This document shows positions 7,252 to 11,616 of a DNA stretch of 11,616 bases, in pieces. Numbering within the stretch: the stretch's first letter is position 1; each line of letters opens with the position of its first letter. Both the position numbers and the translations under genes were made by a program. The stretch spans positions 1-11,616 of the forward strand of contig DKDL01000051.1 of NCBI GenBank assembly GCA_002449335.1. The letters run 5' to 3'. This stretch comes from Succinatimonas sp. UBA6849 (lineage in GTDB: Bacteria > Pseudomonadota > Gammaproteobacteria > Enterobacterales > Succinivibrionaceae). The notes below the pieces were generated by a model. That model was not told the origin of the DNA. It searched no databases and saw only the letters and a program-made list of their open reading frames with translations.

Positions 7252-7427
7252 AGTTTTCCAAGAAATGTTTATTTGATTGTTGAATTCATTGTATGGAGAA
7301 AACTAAGAAAATATTTGGAGATATTTCACAAGTTTTGAGTGGATTTGCAAGAATCTTTGAAAAACTAGTGAACTGTAAATAAAAGAGACCTGATTTACTT
7401 GAGTTAGATCACATGAGTATGTGGGGC

Positions 7428-7916
7428 TTAGCAATCAACGTAAGTGTAACTAACTTGTAATGACTTAAAGAATACCTCCACAAGAGAAGCCGTTTTCATT
7501 TTAACAGTCATTGTGTTAGTACCTGGATGACAGCCAATGAACTCTTGAGATAAGAGCTCTTTGTCCATGAGTACTTTTACTTTATGTTCTGTATCTGAGA
7601 CTAAATCTAATGGACTTACAGCTCCTGTAGTTACATTTAAGAGTGCTTTTAAATCGTCATCTGAAGCAAAGGACAGGTGAGATGAGTTAATCTCTTTGGC
7701 GATATTATTTACTTTGACTCTCTTATCACCTGATATCATCAGTAAAAAGAACTCATGCTGAAGGTTTACCAACAAAAGATTTTTACAAGGAACTATCTTT
7801 AACTTTTGCTCTACATAAAGACCATCCTGCATGGTAAGCAAAGGCTCATGCTCAAGAACTTCATATGAGATTTTTTGTGAAGTGAGAGTATTTAAGATAG
7901 ATTCTGATGATGACAA
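7428..7916 (-). CDS. YbaK/ProX-family aminoacyl-tRNA deacylase (PrdX/ProXp-ala type)
   Basis: This 162-residue protein belongs to the YbaK/ProRS-INS editing superfamily, which hydrolyses mischarged tRNAs in trans; the ProX (PrdX) branch removes Ala from tRNA-Pro. Family features are CKNLLLV (Lys45), SGDKRVKVNNIAKE, LSFASDDDLKALL, a GxxxP motif in TGAVSPLDL (98-102), and HPGTNTMTV (His130) near the end. Lys45 and His130 lie where conserved active-site residues fall in ProX-type deacylases (from memory of the family). The start is TTG at 7914-7916: AAGGA lies 7 nt upstream, and an in-frame TAA 18 nt upstream leaves no ATG or GTG before it. The gene follows deoR on the same strand, with a terminator-like hairpin in the 58-nt gap. 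No clear terminator was seen after its stop. Confidence 0.85.
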   Translation of the reverse strand: MSSSESILNTLTSQKISYEVLEHEPLLTMQDGLYVEQKLKIVPCKNLLLVNLQHEFFLLMISGDKRVKVNNIAKEINSSHLSFASDDDLKALLNVTTGAVSPLDLVSDTEHKVKVLMDKELLSQEFIGCHPGTNTMTVKMKTASLVEVFFKSLQVSYTYVDC

Positions 7917-7923
7917 TGTTAAA

Positions 7924-7928
7924 TCCTT
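7924..7928 (-). promoter_or_regulatory. Ribosome binding site fixing the TTG start of the deacylase gene
   Basis: AAGGA on the minus strand (TCCTT here) lies exactly 7 nt before the TTG at 7914-7916. It is the only good Shine-Dalgarno in this short leader and supports the uncommon start codon. Confidence 0.65.
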
Positions 7929-7936
7929 GAGATTTT

Positions 7937-7960
7937 AAAAGAGCTCACATAAGTGAGCTC
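7937..7960 (-). terminator. Terminator between deoR and the deacylase gene
   Basis: On the minus strand GAGCTCAC (7953-7960) and GTGAGCTC (7941-7948) form a perfect 8-bp stem with a 4-nt loop, followed by TTTT. It starts 14 nt after the deoR stop. The T-run is short, so some readthrough into the deacylase gene is plausible; the deacylase start codon is only 20 nt beyond the T-run. Confidence 0.7.
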
Positions 7961-7974
7961 TAACAATAGAATTA

Positions 7975-8769
7975 CTAGAAAGACCAACTGCTCTCTGTAG
8001 CAATGGTTACGTCAACCTTGCCGTGTTTTAGACCAACAGCAAGCTCTTCATCAAAAGGAGGCTTATCAATGATAAGTCTTGAGATCTGATTCCATGGTAA
8101 GAATAAACTTACAGCATTTTTTGAGATCTTTGAAGAGTCTGCCACAATGATAGTTTCACTAGCACTGCGTGCCATGGCTTTGTAGGTCTCTCCGATTTCT
8201 AAGTCAACATTAGATACACCGATCTGGTTAAGTCCAGTTGCACCTAAAATTGCTTTATTTACATAGATATTTGAAAAATAATTGATTGATTCTGGTCCAA
8301 ATACGCAATTCTCATCATCGTTATAAAGACCGGGGCATACGTGTACTTTAAAAGTAGGATTTGAACTTAGAGCTGATGCAATAGCATAAGAGTCTGTAAA
8401 GACTGTTAAATCTCTCTTTTCAGCAGCAAGTCTTACTGCTACCTGCAAAGTGGTAACAGAACTTCCGATAGCTAAAACTTCACCATCATTGATGTAATGA
8501 CAGGTAGCTCTGGCAATAATCTCATACTGTTTAACATTAACCATCTCTCTTTGTTTAAAAGATGGTTCCTTAGTAATAGCAGGAGCCGCACCACCATAGG
8601 TACGACTGATTAGACCTAATGATTCAAGTTCGTCCAAATCACGGCGAATAGTTTCTGTAGAAACACCAATATCCTGAGATAACTCAGATACTCTTAGGGC
8701 GGGGTATTCTTTTAATTTATCAGTTATAAGTTTCTGCCTTTCAGGTTTTGTAAGCTTTATTGTTTTCAT
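7975..8769 (-). CDS. DeoR-family transcriptional regulator
   Basis: This 264-residue protein has the length and two-domain plan of DeoR-family repressors, which usually respond to a sugar phosphate or related metabolite. The winged helix-turn-helix covers about residues 8-60, with the signature VSELSQDIGVSTETIRRDL followed by GLISRTYGGA. The C-terminal DeoRC sensor domain has GSSVTTLQVA (102-111), VFTDSYAIASAL, GATGLNQIGVS and DSSK at 211-214, all as expected for the family. The ATG at 8769 is preceded by AAGGAG and GCAGG. It lies 115 nt after the potC-like gene on the same strand, so it is the best candidate local regulator of the transporter. DeoR proteins more often control sugar genes, so the ligand is open. 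The inverted repeat at 8803-8846 may be its own operator. Confidence 0.9.
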   Translation of the reverse strand: MKTIKLTKPERQKLITDKLKEYPALRVSELSQDIGVSTETIRRDLDELESLGLISRTYGGAAPAITKEPSFKQREMVNVKQYEIIARATCHYINDGEVLAIGSSVTTLQVAVRLAAEKRDLTVFTDSYAIASALSSNPTFKVHVCPGLYNDDENCVFGPESINYFSNIYVNKAILGATGLNQIGVSNVDLEIGETYKAMARSASETIIVADSSKISKNAVSLFLPWNQISRLIIDKPPFDEELAVGLKHGKVDVTIATESSWSF

Positions 8770-8802
8770 TTCAGAACCTGCTCCTTCACTTATGATTCAA
8801 AG

Positions 8803-8846
8803 ACGGTGACAATCTATTTTCATGTTTTCATTATAATTGCCACCGT
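8803..8846. repeat. 11-bp inverted repeat around the deoR promoter, possible operator
   Basis: ACGGTGACAAT (8803-8813) and ATTGCCACCGT (8836-8846) are reverse complements at 10 of 11 positions, the exception being a possible wobble. Arm centres are 33 bp apart, about three helical turns. The upstream arm lies in the promoter spacer and the downstream arm just past the predicted transcription start. The 22-nt loop and the absence of a T-run on the minus strand argue against a terminator for the transporter operon. Confidence 0.55.
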
Positions 8847-8858
8847 ATTATTTTTCTA
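8830..8858 (-). promoter_or_regulatory. Predicted deoR promoter
   Basis: On the minus strand a perfect -10 TATAAT (8830-8835) has TAGAAA (8853-8858) exactly 17 nt upstream, matching four of six -35 consensus bases. Transcription would start near 8823, giving a leader of about 54 nt. One arm of the inverted repeat fills most of the spacer. Confidence 0.5.
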
Positions 8859-8884
8859 TATGTTATGTTTTAGCTTTATAACTC

Positions 8885-9694
8885 TTAGATGCGACCCTGT
8901 CTGCGGTGCATCATGTAAACTGTTAAAGCACCTAATAACATTAGTCCTGCAGCTCCTAAGGTGCTCATGGTTCCTAATGTTGGTACCATTGGGGTATAAC
9001 CTGCAACCATCTTAGAGTACAACCACTTTGGAACAGTGTTGTCTACACCAGTAGTGTACAGTGATAATGGGAAGTTACCCCATGAAAGTAAGAATGCAAA
9101 CAGCATTCCTGACCAAATACCAGGCCACAGTAGAGGTAGTGTTACTCTCCAAAAGATCTGGAATGGAGTTGCTCCAAGATCTTTTGCTGCATCTTCTAGT
9201 GTAGGATCAAAACCGTAAACCTGAATTGCGATAACTAGAGTAACAACAGGGGTTATCCATACTAAGTGAGCAAATACTGCTGTATGCCATGACAGAGGAA
9301 TACCAATTGCGTTAAACCATAGTAATAGAGCAAGACCTAATACAGGTTGAGGGAAGAAAACTGGCATTAAGATGATCTTTTGGAACATTTTCTTTCCTTT
9401 CCATGAGAATCTAGCAAATGCTAAAGCTCCACAGAATGCAATGATGGTACTTAAAATAGTTACAAAGAATGCAATTAACAGAGAGTTACTTACTAACTGA
9501 CTGATCTCAATTGAGTTAGCAGTCTTTGTCCACCAGTCAAGTCCCCACTTTTTAATAGGGAACATGAAGTAACGACCTTTTGAAAGTGAAGATAAAGCAT
9601 CACATAGTACTGGAAGATAAATAAATCCGATAACAGCAATAGTCCAGATAATGATAAAGGTTCTGTTGCGTCTTCCTTGTTTTGTGTATTCCAT
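8885..9694 (-). CDS. potC: PotC-like ABC transporter permease
   Basis: This is an inner-membrane permease of the spermidine/putrescine (PotABCD) class of ABC importers. The 269 residues hold six likely membrane segments (about 12-31, 70-94, 105-127, 138-158, 192-212 and 240-261). The cytoplasmic EAA loop that docks onto the ATPase is clear: EDAAKDLGATPFQIFWRVTLP at 168-188. A short cationic tail (HRRQGR) ends the protein. The start ATG has AGGAGG 5 nt upstream, overlapping the end of the potB-like gene, whose stop is 9 nt before this start. Cotranscription and translational coupling are therefore likely. The Pot-type family also moves other small cations and organic compounds, so polyamine specificity is an inference. 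Confidence 0.88.
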   Translation of the reverse strand: MEYTKQGRRNRTFIIIWTIAVIGFIYLPVLCDALSSLSKGRYFMFPIKKWGLDWWTKTANSIEISQLVSNSLLIAFFVTILSTIIAFCGALAFARFSWKGKKMFQKIILMPVFFPQPVLGLALLLWFNAIGIPLSWHTAVFAHLVWITPVVTLVIAIQVYGFDPTLEDAAKDLGATPFQIFWRVTLPLLWPGIWSGMLFAFLLSWGNFPLSLYTTGVDNTVPKWLYSKMVAGYTPMVPTLGTMSTLGAAGLMLLGALTVYMMHRRQGRI

Positions 9695-9703
9695 AATGGC
9701 CTC

Positions 9704-10600
9704 CTATGCACGGCCCATGAGCTTGTCTAAATTGATCTTCTTGAAAGCATACAGTGTTAAAGCACCGATAATCAGGGTTAGCACTACAGCTAAGGCTGCG
9801 CCTTGTGGCCAGTTCTGTGAGAAGGTGAATGACACATCAATATCGTTGGTAATTACAATGATTGACTGACCTCCTAAGATCTTTGATTCAGACATTGAAC
9901 CTGTTGCTAAGACAAAGGTTAATAACATACCAATTAGTACACCTGGCATTGAAAGAGGTAACTCAATCTGCCACCAGGTTCTAAGACGTGATGCTCCTAA
10001 GTCTCTTGCTGCTGTAATTAGATCCTTTGGCACTAAAGCTACACCCATAATTACAGGGAATAGCATGTATGGTAAGAATGAGTAAGCTAAACCCATAGCA
10101 GTCATACCGGGTGTGAACAGAATATCAGGACCTGAAAGACCTACCATTTTGCAAAGACCGTCTAAAACGCCATTCTTACCAAAGAATAAGATCCATCCAT
10201 AAAGACGAACGTTTTCTGATACGAACAGTGGGAAAACAAAGAGAATACTGATAAAAGTAGACATACCCTTACCAAATACTCTTACCATACCTACAGCTAC
10301 TGGGTAGCAAACTACAGCTAATATCGCTGTAACAAATGCAGCAAGTCCAATTGACCAGGCAAATGATCTCCATACAGAACTTGAACCATCAAAAATGTGG
10401 ATGAAGTTCTCTAAGGTAAAAGAGGTAAAGGCATGAAACTCTCTTGGAGTTGCAAATGAAAATCCTAAAACCATGAACAGAGGTGCCACAAAGCCTATAA
10501 ACAACAGAATGTATACAGGTAAGGCACAGCGACCGCCCTTAGAACGGATAAAATCCTCAAGCTTTTCAATAAAGCTGTGCATTTTTACTTGAATAGACAT
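9704..10600 (-). CDS. potB: PotB-like ABC transporter permease
   Basis: This 298-residue protein is the second permease of the same importer and pairs with the PotC-like protein in the inner membrane. A long amphipathic N-terminus precedes six likely membrane segments, the first at about 26-48. Pot-type features are LFTPGMTAMGLAYSFLPYML in the middle, the EAA loop TAARDLGASRLRTWWQIELP (about 196-215), and a NWPQGAALAVVLT stretch near the end, where E. coli PotB has a similar NWPFGAA-like segment (recalled). AGGAGG lies 7 nt before the ATG. The gap after the ATPase gene is 13 nt, which fits one operon in the order ATPase, PotB, PotC. The solute-binding protein, needed for import, is not in the window. 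Confidence 0.88.
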   Translation of the reverse strand: MSIQVKMHSFIEKLEDFIRSKGGRCALPVYILLFIGFVAPLFMVLGFSFATPREFHAFTSFTLENFIHIFDGSSSVWRSFAWSIGLAAFVTAILAVVCYPVAVGMVRVFGKGMSTFISILFVFPLFVSENVRLYGWILFFGKNGVLDGLCKMVGLSGPDILFTPGMTAMGLAYSFLPYMLFPVIMGVALVPKDLITAARDLGASRLRTWWQIELPLSMPGVLIGMLLTFVLATGSMSESKILGGQSIIVITNDIDVSFTFSQNWPQGAALAVVLTLIIGALTLYAFKKINLDKLMGRA

Positions 10601-10613
10601 AATTGCACCTCCT

Positions 10614-11616
10614 CTATTCTGTTACAAAGATGGCATCTTCAGCGTTCCATCCAACTTTGATAACAGAACCGGTCTTATACTCACCAACTTCTGATCTTGG
10701 TAATTCAAGGGTAATTTCCTTCTTGCCACATAGAAGTTGGAACTGAGATCTTGAGCCTAGTGAGAACTGATTTAAAATCTTGCATTCAACTACGTTATCA
10801 AGTGTGGTGCCTTCTTTAGCAAGCTTTAAAGATTCAGGTCTTACAATGATGTAGCCCTCTAAATCTCTGCCATGAGGTACTACCTTAAAGTCCTGCTTTG
10901 GAAAATCTGAACTCTCCCAACCGCCTGTAGGCTTTACTCTGATTGGGAAGATGTTTACGTCACCGATGAACTCAGCTACAAAGCGTGAAACTGGGTGAGC
11001 ATAAATCTCCTCAGGGGTACCTACCTGCTTTAATTCACCCTTGCAAAGAACACCTACTCTGTCTGACATGAACATTGCTTCTTCTAGTGAGTGAGTAATG
11101 TAAATAAAGGTCTTACCAGAACGTCTGTGCAGCTCTTTTAATTCCTTTTGCAAGGTCTTACGTAACTTTGCATCAATAGCTGATAGAGGCTCATCAAATA
11201 AAATGATTTCTGAGTCATAGGCCAAAGCTCTAGCAATAGCTACACGCTGACGCTCGCCGCCTGAGCATTTCATAACGTTTTTGTTGTAGTAGTCCTCAGG
11301 TAAATGAACCAAGTCCAACAGCTTTTGAGCTTTTTCAATGCATTTTTCAGGGGCAATACCCTTAACTCTCATTGGGAACTCAATGTTCTGACCTACAGTC
11401 ATGTGAGGAAACAGTGCTAAAAACTGGAATACCATGCAGGTAGGTCTCTTATCAGGAGGCAGTGTTGAAATACTCTTGTTCTCAAGCACGATATCACCTG
11501 AGGTTGGTTGATCCATACCTGCTAGCATTTTCAAAATAGTGGTCTTACCAGAACCAGATGGTCCTACTAGGGTGAAAAACTCATTCTTTTTTACAATGAG
11601 GTTTACATTTTTAATA
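10614..11616 (-). CDS. potA: PotA-like ABC transporter ATPase, 5' end cut by window edge
   Basis: This is the nucleotide-binding subunit that powers the importer formed with the two permeases downstream. The frame runs off the right edge, and 333 residues are visible, counted from the codon at 11613-11615. All ATPase motifs are present: Walker A GPSGSGKTT (18-26), Q-loop VFQFLALFPHMTV (Gln64), signature CSGGERQRVAIARAL (from 117), Walker B ILFDEP (Asp141, Glu142) with D-loop SAID, and the switch His in ITHSLEEA (175). The signature's usual first Leu is Cys, and the residue after the switch His is Ser where Asp is common; both are mild changes. The C-terminal third (from about 215) has the length and VRPESLKLA-type sequence of a TOBE regulatory domain. 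A TTG at 11534 lies inside the ATPase domain, just after Walker A, and is not the true start. Confidence 0.93.
   Translation of the reverse strand, partial: IKNVNLIVKKNEFFTLVGPSGSGKTTILKMLAGMDQPTSGDIVLENKSISTLPPDKRPTCMVFQFLALFPHMTVGQNIEFPMRVKGIAPEKCIEKAQKLLDLVHLPEDYYNKNVMKCSGGERQRVAIARALAYDSEIILFDEPLSAIDAKLRKTLQKELKELHRRSGKTFIYITHSLEEAMFMSDRVGVLCKGELKQVGTPEEIYAHPVSRFVAEFIGDVNIFPIRVKPTGGWESSDFPKQDFKVVPHGRDLEGYIIVRPESLKLAKEGTTLDNVVECKILNQFSLGSRSQFQLLCGKKEITLELPRSEVGEYKTGSVIKVGWNAEDAIFVTE

Noticed and set aside
7375..7398. Weak GTAAAT/ATTTAC hairpin after the deacylase gene
   Set aside because: Six AT-rich pairs with a 12-nt loop and no immediate T-run are too weak to call a terminator.
8803..8846. 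Inverted repeat as terminator of the transporter operon
   Set aside because: The loop is 22 nt and no T-run follows on the minus strand, so an operator is the better reading.
8806..9218. Plus-strand open frames over the deoR leader and the potC-like gene
   Set aside because: They oppose a well-supported permease and cross the deoR promoter region; their content is reverse-complement hydrophobic sequence.
9493..9869. Alternative frames over the potB-potC junction on both strands
   Set aside because: The permease frames carry EAA loops and ribosome sites; these frames do not.
1..11616. tRNA, rRNA, CRISPR arrays, insertion sequences, phage integrase or attachment sites
   Set aside because: None was seen: no regularly spaced repeats, no transposase or integrase frame, and no cloverleaf recognised by eye.

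Overview
The window looks like chromosomal DNA of an AT-rich Gram-negative bacterium, probably a gammaproteobacterium. The clues are a type VI secretion spike protein, a lipoprotein signal with a Gram-negative lipobox, a DinJ/YoeB-type toxin-antitoxin locus and a PotABC-type transporter. A host-associated anaerobe of the Succinivibrionaceae kind would fit the base composition and gene styles, but that is a guess from general impression and not from a marker gene.

Layout. Bases 140-3783 are on the + strand: a very long VgrG (1078 aa) followed closely by a small protein with one hydrophobic segment and a Ser/Ala/Asp/Lys-rich tail. Everything with coding capacity from 3912 to the right edge is on the - strand. 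In window order: a decayed DinJ/RelB antitoxin-YoeB toxin pair (3912-4438); an unrecognised 247-aa exported protein with its own promoter and terminator (4615-5358); a GH13 alpha-amylase-type lipoprotein with an intact catalytic triad (5593-7251); a YbaK/ProX-type aminoacyl-tRNA deacylase with a TTG start (7428-7916); a DeoR-family regulator (7975-8769); and the permeases PotC-like and PotB-like plus the ATPase PotA-like of a polyamine-type ABC transporter (8885 to beyond 11616). The 5' end of the ATPase gene is cut by the window edge.

How the genes work together. The three transporter genes are packed with 9-13 nt gaps and strong Shine-Dalgarno sites and form one operon; the solute-binding protein is not in view. 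The deoR gene lies 115 nt downstream with its own TATAAT-type promoter. An 11-bp inverted repeat has one arm in the promoter spacer and the other just past the predicted start of transcription, which suggests autoregulation and possibly control of neighbouring genes. A perfect hairpin with a T4 run separates deoR from the deacylase gene, leaving little room for an independent promoter. The VgrG pair is a possible secretion cassette: the spike carries a predicted helical insert before its beta-needle and a roughly 190-residue C-terminal extension, and the following small protein could be cargo or an accessory factor (inference).

No tRNA, rRNA, CRISPR array, insertion sequence or phage integrase was seen.
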